Assembly: GCF_900142845.1 (NCBI RefSeq)
Contig: NZ_FSRU01000001.1
Coordinates: 1,798,001 to 1,862,000 of the forward strand
DNA length: 64,000 nucleotides
Source of the DNA: Paraburkholderia phenazinium
GTDB lineage: Bacteria; Pseudomonadota; Gammaproteobacteria; Burkholderiales; Burkholderiaceae
Direction: 5' to 3'
Both the position numbers and the translations under genes were made by a program. This document shows positions 17,715 through 23,893 of the stretch, piece after piece. Positions within the stretch are counted from its first letter, which is position 1; every line of letters begins with the position of its first letter. The notes below the pieces were generated by a model. That model saw only the letters and a list, made by a program, of their open reading frames with translations, did no database searches and was not told where the DNA came from.

Positions 17715-17850
17715 CATCTCTCAGGTTTAGCGGCGCCCTATGTCTTAAGTACTGTGTGCAGGTTTCGCCGGGTCCGGTATCTACAATGGATCCGGGACTC
17801 CAATCGAATATACCCGATGCATATTCAAGCTTCATCCTCATTTCTGAGGA
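17694..17850 (-). ncRNA. Candidate small RNA, distal of two
   Basis: Between the two minus-strand terminators lie three further stem-loops: TCCTCA/TGAGGA with a tetraloop (17835-17850; GAAA on the minus strand), GAATAT/ATATTC (17806-17826), and an imperfect TCCGG/CCGGGA stem (17773-17797). They are followed by the terminator at 17694-17714. No protein-like frame exists. It could be a processed 3' part of, or a readthrough product from, the RNA immediately upstream, or an independent transcript. No known family recognised. Confidence 0.38.
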
Positions 17851-17851
17851 C

Positions 17852-17966
17852 AAAAAAACGCCAGCTTGCGCTGGCGTGAAAAGTTCTGGCTATTCCGAGG
17901 GCCGCCAGAACCTGAGAGAGGGGATGTAACGACAGACGGCTCAGCCCCGGTATGAGCCCGCCTGTC
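17852..17966 (-). ncRNA. Candidate small RNA, proximal, ending in a terminator
   Basis: Read on the minus strand: stem-loop 1 (17931-17966; GACAG/CTGTC and GGCTCA/TGAGCC separated by a small internal loop), stem-loop 2 (17883-17911; GTTCTGGC/GCCAGAAC), then the terminator stem at 17858-17877 and seven T. The chain of stems ending in U7 is the usual shape of an sRNA. A TATAAT-like -10 on the minus strand at 18146-18141 or a TATTAT near 18010 could start it, but no good -35 is seen. It lies downstream of luxR, with which it could also be co-transcribed as a 3' UTR. Confidence 0.5.
17858..17877 (-). terminator. Minus-strand terminator (proximal)
   Basis: Perfect 8-bp stem ACGCCAGC/GCTGGCGT with a 4-base loop, followed on the minus strand by a run of T (17858-17852). 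It is about 390 bases after the luxR stop codon, too far for a simple gene-end terminator. Confidence 0.8.
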
Positions 17967-18268
17967 ACAAAGGCTGTCAAAGCTATTGAACGAACCGCGA
18001 TGCCGCCAATAATACTGCTAAATCGTCATCATCACTTTTATTTTGTGTTCGTTTGGAGGCGAGCACAAGCGCGGCGCGCGACGGCAGTGAGAAATCCGCA
18101 AGCTGTCAGACCTCACAGCTATGTGCCCCGTTCAATAGATATTATAAATAGACTGCGCGCGTCGGTCGGGACGCAGCACCGGGATAGCCGCTGTGTGTCC
18201 CTTGCCAGTCCGTTATACGTCTTGCGCCTCCTGCGCCGGTCAGTGCCGGGCCTTCTATGCGAGGGCGG

Positions 18269-18979
18269 CTAGATCAGCCCGGTTGCGATCGCTTTCACGA
18301 CCGCCTGTACCTTATTGGTCGCCGCCAGCTTCGACAACACGTTGTTGACATGAAAATTGACTGTACGCTCGGAGATGCTGAGGATTTTCCCGATTTCGTA
18401 AGAGGTCTTTCCCTCGCCGGTCCAGCGCAGCACTTCGCGCTCGCGGGCGGTCAGCGTGATGCCAGTTTCGGGTGCGAGCTTGCCTTGAAGGAACTGGCCC
18501 ATCCGCATGTGGCAAAGATTCGCGAGCCAGTTTGCGGGCAGCTGCAATTCCTCGACTTCGGCAGACGTCAAGGTGTCCGCGTTGCGCGACATGGTCAGGA
18601 GTCCAAACGTACCGTGCGCCGTCCAGCTCGAATGGGCAACGCCGACCTTGATGCCGAAGTCGCGCGCATCGGACCACAGGCGCGGTGCTTCGTCGGACAT
18701 TGCGCGCGGCCAGGCAATCAGATCGGTGCGACGCATGCCCGCCCGGACAATGGGGTCGATCTCGAGAAAGCCGTTGGCGCGATAGTGGGTCATCCACCCG
18801 GGTGGATAGGTATCGAAAATCTTGACCACCGGGTTCGAAACCGGCAAAGGCATGCGAATTCCGTAGCAGCAATATTCGAATCCAAGACGTTCTGCGAAAG
18901 CCGTTATTTGCTTAAATAGCTCATATTCGTCGCTCGCAGCGAAAAACTGCTGATAAGCATCCTGAAAGTACGATTCCAT
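18269..18979 (-). CDS. LuxR-family acyl-homoserine-lactone receptor
   Basis: 236 residues, the standard length of AHL-responsive LuxR proteins. The ligand-pocket residues are present in order: Trp62 and Tyr66 in G-W-M-T-H-Y, Asp75-Pro76 in E-I-D-P-I-V, and Trp90. The C-terminal GerE domain reads L-T-A-R-E-R-E-V-L-R-W and I-S-E-R-T-V-N-F-H-V-N-N-V-L-S-K-L, with the glutamate and the NFHV motif usual in this group. Binding of the cognate AHL folds the protein, which then binds lux boxes. It is divergent from a DUF4902 gene and the LuxI synthase lies 700 bases away. The intergenic 67 bases before the DUF4902 gene must hold both promoters. Confidence 0.95.
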   Translation of the reverse strand: MESYFQDAYQQFFAASDEYELFKQITAFAERLGFEYCCYGIRMPLPVSNPVVKIFDTYPPGWMTHYRANGFLEIDPIVRAGMRRTDLIAWPRAMSDEAPRLWSDARDFGIKVGVAHSSWTAHGTFGLLTMSRNADTLTSAEVEELQLPANWLANLCHMRMGQFLQGKLAPETGITLTAREREVLRWTGEGKTSYEIGKILSISERTVNFHVNNVLSKLAATNKVQAVVKAIATGLI

Positions 18980-19046
18980 TGCGCCCCCGGTTTAACGTCT
19001 TATATAGAAGCAAGCCCGTCCAGCTATAACGAAAGGTACAGGCCCG

Positions 19047-19496
19047 ATGACACTCTCCCCATTGCTCTTTCATTCCCCATCGTCCGATGGCTATGTTCGT
19101 GTTCCCGAATTCATGCTGGCCCGGTTGACACTGGTCCACGTTTCCTCGGGCATCGACGAGGGCCTGCTGGCGGATCTACGCGCCGATGCGATCGACGCCC
19201 TCGATGCTGGCTATACCGAGTGGCAAGGTACGCTCCACCCATTGACCTCGCAGGTAACCGTTGGCTGGGATTGGTATATAGAAGGCACGTCAGGCGCGTT
19301 TCTGATCGCCTGGGGCGACGTGAGAAGCAATCTCATGGGTGTTGATGGCTTGGGTACCGACCTTGGAATGGTTTGCACCACAAGGGCGCTCGTACATCGG
19401 CTCATGCGCTTGAACTGGTCGCAACCGGTTGCGGCCAACGTCGCGTTCGCCTTGAGAGGGCGGCATCACATGCTTTCCTCGTTTCAACGACACTAG
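19047..19496 (+). CDS. DUF4902 protein, quorum-sensing associated
   Basis: 149 residues. The sequence D-G-Y-V-R-V-P-E-F-M-L-A-R-L-T-L and the later W-D-W-Y-I-E-G motif fit the DUF4902 family, small proteins that I know to occur between luxR and luxI in several Burkholderia quorum-sensing loci. Its role is not established; a modulator of AHL synthesis or response, by analogy to RsaL or RsaM at the same position in other loci, is an inference. No membrane segment or DNA-binding motif is visible. The start is the ATG at 19047, preceded by GAAAGG. Confidence 0.78.
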   Translation: MTLSPLLFHSPSSDGYVRVPEFMLARLTLVHVSSGIDEGLLADLRADAIDALDAGYTEWQGTLHPLTSQVTVGWDWYIEGTSGAFLIAWGDVRSNLMGVDGLGTDLGMVCTTRALVHRLMRLNWSQPVAANVAFALRGRHHMLSSFQRH

Positions 19497-19626
19497 ACGT
19501 TGCAGCGGCAATGCAAACATTTCAAACGTCTCACCGCTCATTTATAAGCAAAAGGTGTTCGCTTTGCAATCGTAAATTGATGTCAGGGCTGAATATATCA
19601 ACGAATGAAAATATTCCGCCATAAAG

Positions 19627-19646
19627 CCCTGTCAACTCTACCAGTT
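19627..19646 (+). promoter_or_regulatory. lux box of the LuxI gene
   Basis: CCCTGTCAACTCTACCAGTT: CTG-N10-CAG core, closely resembling the known CepR box upstream of cepI in Burkholderia. It ends 55 bases before the LuxI start, and a TCTAAT hexamer at 19668-19673 (21 bases downstream) can serve as -10, so the box replaces the -35. Expected positive autoinduction by LuxR-AHL. Confidence 0.82.
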
Positions 19647-19701
19647 ACTGCGCAACCCTGTGCGCGCTCTAATGCGCTCGATAAAAAGCGACCAGGGGTG
19701 C

Positions 19702-20379
19702 ATGATGCGGACTTTCATTCACGACGATGGACGGTTACCTGAGGGTGTAGGTAACGCGCTTGCGCAGTACCGGCACGAGATTTTCGTTAAGCAGCTGGGC
19801 TGGCGCTTGCCAATGGCCGACGAGCGATTCGAGCGCGACCAGTATGACCGTGACGACACGGTCTATGTGCTCGGGCGCGATGAGGACGGCTCGATTTGCG
19901 GTTGCGCGAGGCTCTTGCCGACTACGCAACCCTATCTTCTGCAAGAGTTGTTTCCGTTTTTGCTTGCTGAGGGCATGCCGCCGCCCGAATCATCTGAGGT
20001 ATGGGAACTCTCCCGCTTCGCGGCCAGCCCGATTGCCGGCGACCAGGCCGAGGGCGGCAATCTCACGTGGTACTTTCGCCCCATGCTGGCTTCGGTCGTG
20101 CGCTGCGCCGCGCGCCTCGGCGCACGCCAGATCATTGGCGTGACTTACCTCAGTATGGAGCGGCTATTCCGGCGCATCGGCGTGCATGCACACCGGGCCG
20201 GACCGGCGCAATGCATCGACGGCAGAATGGTGGTGGCGTGCTGGATCGATATCGACAGTCAAACGCTATCGGCGCTCGGTATCGAGGCCACGCATGACGC
20301 GGCACCGGCACAGATCGTGATGAACGTCGCGCACGAGAAGAGGGCGGCGCATCTTGCCGGAGAACATGAGCCTGCCTGA
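19702..20379 (+). CDS. LuxI-family acyl-homoserine-lactone synthase
   Basis: 225 residues from the ATG at 19702 (AGGGG 5 bases upstream; a second ATG follows at 19705). The N-terminal half shows the conserved synthase block: Y-R-H-E-I-F-V-K-Q-L-G-W, the D-x-F-E-R-D-x-Y-D motif region (E-R-F-E-R-D-Q-Y-D), and C-A-R-L-L-P-T-T. S-E-V-W-E-L-S-R-F-A supplies the catalytic-site glutamate and arginine. It joins an acyl chain from acyl-ACP to S-adenosylmethionine and releases AHL. Thr or Ser at the position after R-L-L-P-T can favour 3-oxo acyl chains, but chain length cannot be read here. The C-terminal 30 residues are longer than in CepI. Confidence 0.95.
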   Translation: MMRTFIHDDGRLPEGVGNALAQYRHEIFVKQLGWRLPMADERFERDQYDRDDTVYVLGRDEDGSICGCARLLPTTQPYLLQELFPFLLAEGMPPPESSEVWELSRFAASPIAGDQAEGGNLTWYFRPMLASVVRCAARLGARQIIGVTYLSMERLFRRIGVHAHRAGPAQCIDGRMVVACWIDIDSQTLSALGIEATHDAAPAQIVMNVAHEKRAAHLAGEHEPA

Positions 20380-20496
20380 GCCTGTCTGAACCTGTCCAGG
20401 CCCGCTTGAAACCTGCTTGCAACCTGCTGGATCCATCGCAATGAATCCAGCAGGTGCGACGCTGCTTACCCGATGATCTCTCGCGAGATCAACCGG

Positions 20497-21054
20497 TCAC
20501 GCCACCGTGATGTACGGGTCCCACCAGTAATAGCCGAACAGTTCCTGGTCCTGGCCATTGGCGGCTAGCGTATACAGGCCGAACGCGAGGCCAAATCCTT
20601 CCCGGCCGCTGCTCCTGACTTTCGATTCGAACACGGAGAAGTTCGTCTGCTTCTTAACCGGCGGCAGGCCGTTGCGGCTCGGCGAATCGGCGTTCGGTTG
20701 AACCGCGCCATTGCGGATAATCAGGTCTGCACTGAACTGATTGAATACCTGATCGCCCGAAAAGTGCTTGACGTCATACACGATCACGGCGTCATCGGAG
20801 TTGTCGTAAATCGACACGCCGGTGAACGCCACGTCGTCGCCGACGTTCGCCCTGAATTCCAGGTCTCCCGTGCCTTGTCCGGAGATGATGCCTCGCGAAC
20901 CCGTGCACAGCATGTACTGATGGTTGTGATCGATACCGGTAGGATTGTTTTGATCCTTGCTCGGATTGGGATACGTTCTTTTCACGTATTCCGTGTCGAT
21001 GACTACGAGCACGTTGATGTCTTGTCCGCTCGCTGTTAACACAGTTCCAGCCAT
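20497..21054 (-). CDS. aidA: AidA/PixA-family inclusion-body-type protein, copy 1
   Basis: 185 residues from the ATG at 21054, which has a strong AGGAGG 7 bases upstream; an in-frame GTG at 21117, also preceded by AGGAGG, could add 21 residues. The protein shares the AidA/PixA pattern: I-N-V-L-V-V-I-D-T near the start, M-L-C-T-G-S-R, N-G-L-P-P-V in the middle and a C-terminal L-F-G-Y-Y-W-W-D-P-Y. AidA of B. cepacia complex is a quorum-sensing-induced protein needed for nematode killing; PixA of Xenorhabdus forms intracellular inclusions. Its exact activity is unknown. A tandem paralogue follows upstream, and lux-box-like sequences precede both. Confidence 0.9.
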   Translation of the reverse strand: MAGTVLTASGQDINVLVVIDTEYVKRTYPNPSKDQNNPTGIDHNHQYMLCTGSRGIISGQGTGDLEFRANVGDDVAFTGVSIYDNSDDAVIVYDVKHFSGDQVFNQFSADLIIRNGAVQPNADSPSRNGLPPVKKQTNFSVFESKVRSSGREGFGLAFGLYTLAANGQDQELFGYYWWDPYITVA

Positions 21055-21094
21055 GATGAATCCTCCTGTTTCTGCGTTTATCGGTGACTGCGTG

Positions 21095-21117
21095 GTGACA
21101 CGTGTTTCACGTGTCAC
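21095..21117. promoter_or_regulatory. Perfect 10-bp palindrome in the aidA-1 leader
   Basis: GTGACACGTG and CACGTGTCAC with a 3-base spacer: 20 of 20 arm bases pair. It lies 40-62 bases upstream of the aidA-1 ATG and starts at the alternative GTG start codon. It may be an mRNA hairpin that affects stability or translation, or a protein-binding site. No T-tract on either side, so not a terminator. Confidence 0.6.
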
Positions 21118-21148
21118 GTGCAATGTCCTCCTATTTTTTAGTTAGCAC

Positions 21149-21168
21149 ACCTAGTAAAGTAAACAGGA
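21149..21168 (-). promoter_or_regulatory. Degenerate lux-box-like site upstream of aidA-1
   Basis: On the minus strand TCCTGTTTACTTTACTAGGT; 14 of 20 positions match the luxI box at 19627. The core is CTG-N10-TAG, with one change from CTG-N10-CAG. It is 94 bases before the ATG, close to the 89-base spacing at aidA-2. Confidence 0.5.
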
Positions 21169-21242
21169 CTGCCGGAGTTCGAAGCAGCACAGCGTGCGAG
21201 GCCAAACCCTATGCTATGTCATGATTTTTTGCGCGCGACGTT

Positions 21243-21800
21243 TTATATAACTGTCACACTGAAGTGATAGGCGTAGTAGCCGAAGAGCGTCTGGTTCTCG
21301 CCGTCGTCGGCGAGCGTGTAAAGAGCGAAGGCGAACGTCAGAGGGGCAACGCCAGGCGCTTTGGCGGTCACGGAGAAGTTCGAGAAGTTCGCTTCTTTGC
21401 TGACGGGCGGCAAGCCGTTTCGGTCCGGCGAGTCGGGGTTAGGTTCGACAGCGCCCGCCCTTGCGTAGAAGGCCGCTTGAGAGGGTGTGAAGATGTGGCC
21501 GTCTGCGGGAGGCGCGAGACTGTAGACGATCACGGCGTCTTGCGAGTTGGCGGAACCGGAGGTGCCCGTGATCGAAACGACATCGTGCACACGCGCGTTG
21601 AAGCTTAGCTTGCCGGTTCCCTGGCCGTGGACCTTGCTGCGTGCGTCGGTGCACATCGTAATCGTGTCGTCGTGGCTTAGTGCCTTCGCCAGCGACGGGT
21701 CGCGGTTCGGTCCATAGGTCGCGATGATGGTATCGGTATCCACGACGATCAACACGTTGATGTGTTGCTGGACCCGTTGTATTGAAGTGTCGTGTTCCAT
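21243..21800 (-). CDS. aidA: AidA/PixA-family inclusion-body-type protein, copy 2
   Basis: 185 residues from the ATG at 21800 (M-E-H-D-T-S-I-Q), exactly the length of copy 1. The frame is open further upstream, but that part has no family sequence. Shared landmarks with copy 1: H-I-N-V-L-I-V-V-D-T near the start, G-Q-G-T-G, D-A-V-I-V-Y, N-G-L-P-P-V and the C-terminal L-F-G-Y-Y. The two are clearly paralogues but differ widely, so the duplication is not recent. It is divergent from rhlA. The site before the ATG is weak (GGATCGAG). As for copy 1, the biochemical role is unknown; quorum-sensing control is supported by an upstream lux box. Confidence 0.88.
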   Translation of the reverse strand: MEHDTSIQRVQQHINVLIVVDTDTIIATYGPNRDPSLAKALSHDDTITMCTDARSKVHGQGTGKLSFNARVHDVVSITGTSGSANSQDAVIVYSLAPPADGHIFTPSQAAFYARAGAVEPNPDSPDRNGLPPVSKEANFSNFSVTAKAPGVAPLTFAFALYTLADDGENQTLFGYYAYHFSVTVI

Positions 21801-21889
21801 ATACGCTCGATCCGTTCGTTTTCGCCGCGGCGTGGGCAACGCCCCCGTAAAGGGGTGCTTTGATTCTCCTCTCGCGGCTTCCTTTGGAT

Positions 21890-21909
21890 ACCTGTCAGAG
21901 TCGTCAGGG
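21890..21909 (-). promoter_or_regulatory. lux box between aidA-2 and rhlA
   Basis: On the plus strand ACCTGTCAGAGTCGTCAGGG, with a perfect CTG-N10-CAG core; on the minus strand it matches the luxI box at 15 of 20 positions. It lies 89 bases before aidA-2. It may also influence rhlA, whose start is 459 bases away in the other direction. Confidence 0.7.
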
Positions 21910-22061
21910 TGAGCTGGCGCAAGCACGCATCCGTGTTGCATTCTCATTGACCGGGCATCGCGCGTAACAACTGTGCATAACGGTCGAATTAGATTTTTTT
22001 TGAAAAAACTTGAATTGTTCTTTATCGACATATTAGTATCACACCCTAACGCGACACTCAT

Positions 22062-22367
22062 CTCGTCCGGACAGACCGGATGAGGCGAAGCAGCCGAATT
22101 ACTTTCTTGTTGTAAACATAAAAAGACAATAAACGAGGCGTCGAATGCCCGATTGCCGTCGCGCAGTGCCAGCGCGCCGGGCAGTCGGGGGATCGCATCA
22201 CACGGTGTGTGAAGCGAGCTTCGATGGCGCGGTGGCCGTCATGGATCGAACTTGCCGGGGGGCAAGCGTTACGGGCCCGATCCCATGGCTGTACGGCCCC
22301 AAAGCGTCCGCTCAGGCGGGCGCGGTATCAGTGCGCATTTGCTCTTGCAAGTGCACGGGATACGCTC
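22062..22367 (+). promoter_or_regulatory. rhlA upstream and leader region
   Basis: About 300 bases with no supported gene. A TTGTTG (about 22109) with TAAACG 17 bases downstream is a possible promoter, giving a leader over 200 bases. The leader can form hairpins at 22198-22212 (TCACAC/GTGTGA) and 22251-22266 (CTTGCC/GGCAAG). A TTGCT occurs at 22339-22343, about 25 bases before the start codon. rhlA of Pseudomonas has a thermosensor leader; whether this one folds in the same way cannot be judged by eye. No lux box core was found inside this stretch. Confidence 0.35.
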
Positions 22368-23270
22368 ATGCCCATCGAAAAGCTGGTTGTTCCACTGCCG
22401 ACAGGCTGCAAGGTCTACGTTGAACGTCACGTGTTCAATCCGGACTTTGAAAGTGTCATTCTGATCAACGGCGCACTAGCGACAACTGCGTCGTTTGGAC
22501 AGACAATCAAATATCTCGGCGAACGCTATAACGCAATTTGCTTCGATTTGCCCTACGCCGGGCAATCCAAAGCGTATAACGCAGGCGAATTCGTCCTGAC
22601 CAAGGACGATGAAGTCGACATTCTGCTGCACCTGATTGCCGTATTCGAGCCGAGCTTTCTGCTGTCGGTCTCGTGGGGCGGGGTGGCCTCGCTGCTGGCG
22701 CTGGCGCGCCGGCAAACCAGCGTGCGAAGGGCGGTGATCGCCTCGTTCTCGCCGCTGCTTAACCGAGCCATGACCGACTACGTGACCTGTGCGCGCGACT
22801 ACATCGCCGCCGGCGAAAACCTCAAAGCGGCGCAACTGCTGAACGATACCGTGGGCCGCCATTTGCCGCGGATCATGAAGCTGTACAACTACCGCTACCT
22901 GTCGACGCTGCCGCGCCGGGAACAGGATCAGGTCGCCTTTCACGTGGACCAGATCCTCGCCATTCGTCCCGAGCAATACCTGCACGAATTCCGCAACATC
23001 GACTGCGATCTCAAGTTCATCAACGGCGAGCTGGACGAATACACCACGTCCGCCGACGTGCGAACGCTGGCTGCGCATCTCGCGCGGGCCGAGTTCGCCA
23101 CGATCGAACAGGCCGGCCATTTCCTCGATCTGGAAGGACGTCATCCGTTGCGCCAGGTTCGCACGGCGATCTTCGACTTCTTCGGCGAGGCGGCGTGTAG
23201 CGAGGCGGGCGATGGCTTCGGTTCGTTCGAGGTAGCCGAGCGCTTCGCCGGCGCCCAGGCGGTTACGTAG
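22368..23270 (+). CDS. rhlA: RhlA, 3-(3-hydroxyalkanoyloxy)alkanoate synthase
   Basis: 300 residues. It makes HAA, the dimeric 3-hydroxy-acid lipid of rhamnolipids, from 3-hydroxyacyl precursors. The ATG at 22368 is chosen because the alignment with Pseudomonas aeruginosa RhlA starts there. Shared landmarks: N-G-A-L-A-T-T-A-S-F (residues 34-43), F-D-L-P-Y-A-G-Q-S, L-T-K-D-D-E-V, nucleophile Ser102 in S-W-G-G (same number as in Pseudomonas), F-I-N-G-E-L-D-E-Y-T-T and histidine in G-H-F-L-D-L-E. A C-terminal tail of about 25 residues extends the fold. It opens the operon; the next gene starts 33 bases after its stop. The start has only a weak ribosome-binding site (GGGA). Confidence 0.94.
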   Translation: MPIEKLVVPLPTGCKVYVERHVFNPDFESVILINGALATTASFGQTIKYLGERYNAICFDLPYAGQSKAYNAGEFVLTKDDEVDILLHLIAVFEPSFLLSVSWGGVASLLALARRQTSVRRAVIASFSPLLNRAMTDYVTCARDYIAAGENLKAAQLLNDTVGRHLPRIMKLYNYRYLSTLPRREQDQVAFHVDQILAIRPEQYLHEFRNIDCDLKFINGELDEYTTSADVRTLAAHLARAEFATIEQAGHFLDLEGRHPLRQVRTAIFDFFGEAACSEAGDGFGSFEVAERFAGAQAVT

Positions 23271-23303
23271 ACGTATCACTCATTCATAACAGGCTGAGCT
23301 ACC

Positions 23304-23873
23304 GTGAATATCATTCAAAGCATGGCGATCGTGATTCCGTGGACACTGTGGCTCGTCTACTGGATCGCGACGTCGAAGCAGGTCAAACAGACCGCGCAGC
23401 GCGAAACATCGAACTCGCGCACGCTGCAGTCGATCCCGCTGATTGCCGGCGGCGCGCTGATCATTGTGCCGGACCTGACATCGGCGGCATGGGTGCCCGA
23501 CTGGCAACAACTGCAGGGCCCGCAGTTCGCCGGTTTCGCGGTCCTGCTGGCAGGCCTCGCGTTCTCGGTATGGGCACGCCTGCACCTTGGCACGAACTGG
23601 AGTGTCTCGGTCACGCTCAAGGAGGGGCACGAGCTGGTGCGCAGCGGTCCTTACGGTCTGGTTCGTCATCCTATCTATACGGGTTGCCTGATCGCGCTGG
23701 CAGGGGCGGTGCTGATCGGCGAGCAATGGCGCTGCGTGGCCGGCCTGCTGCTGATCTTCGCCTCGCTCGCCTACAAGGTGCGCGTCGAGGAAAGCTGGTT
23801 GACGCGCTATTTCGGCCCTGCCTACACGCAGTATCGCCGCGAAGTGGCGGCGCTGATTCCCGGCCTTTACTGA
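23304..23873 (+). CDS. ICMT-family integral membrane methyltransferase in the rhamnolipid operon
   Basis: 189 residues, GTG start at 23304. Four or five hydrophobic segments are followed by the isoprenylcysteine carboxyl methyltransferase/PEMT signature R-S-G-P-Y-G-L-V-R-H-P-I-Y-T-G, then the C-terminal E-E-S-W-L-T-R-Y-F-G-P-A-Y-x-x-Y motif. Such enzymes use S-adenosylmethionine to methylate carboxylates or lipids at the membrane. It sits between rhlA and rhlB with short spacings (33 and 20 bases), so it is co-expressed with rhamnolipid genes. Methylation of the terminal carboxyl of HAA or rhamnolipid is the obvious hypothesis, but not proven. The classical Pseudomonas rhlAB operon lacks it. 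Confidence 0.88.
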   Translation: MNIIQSMAIVIPWTLWLVYWIATSKQVKQTAQRETSNSRTLQSIPLIAGGALIIVPDLTSAAWVPDWQQLQGPQFAGFAVLLAGLAFSVWARLHLGTNWSVSVTLKEGHELVRSGPYGLVRHPIYTGCLIALAGAVLIGEQWRCVAGLLLIFASLAYKVRVEESWLTRYFGPAYTQYRREVAALIPGLY

Positions 23874-23893
23874 CGCGCGCCGGATACAGCGCA

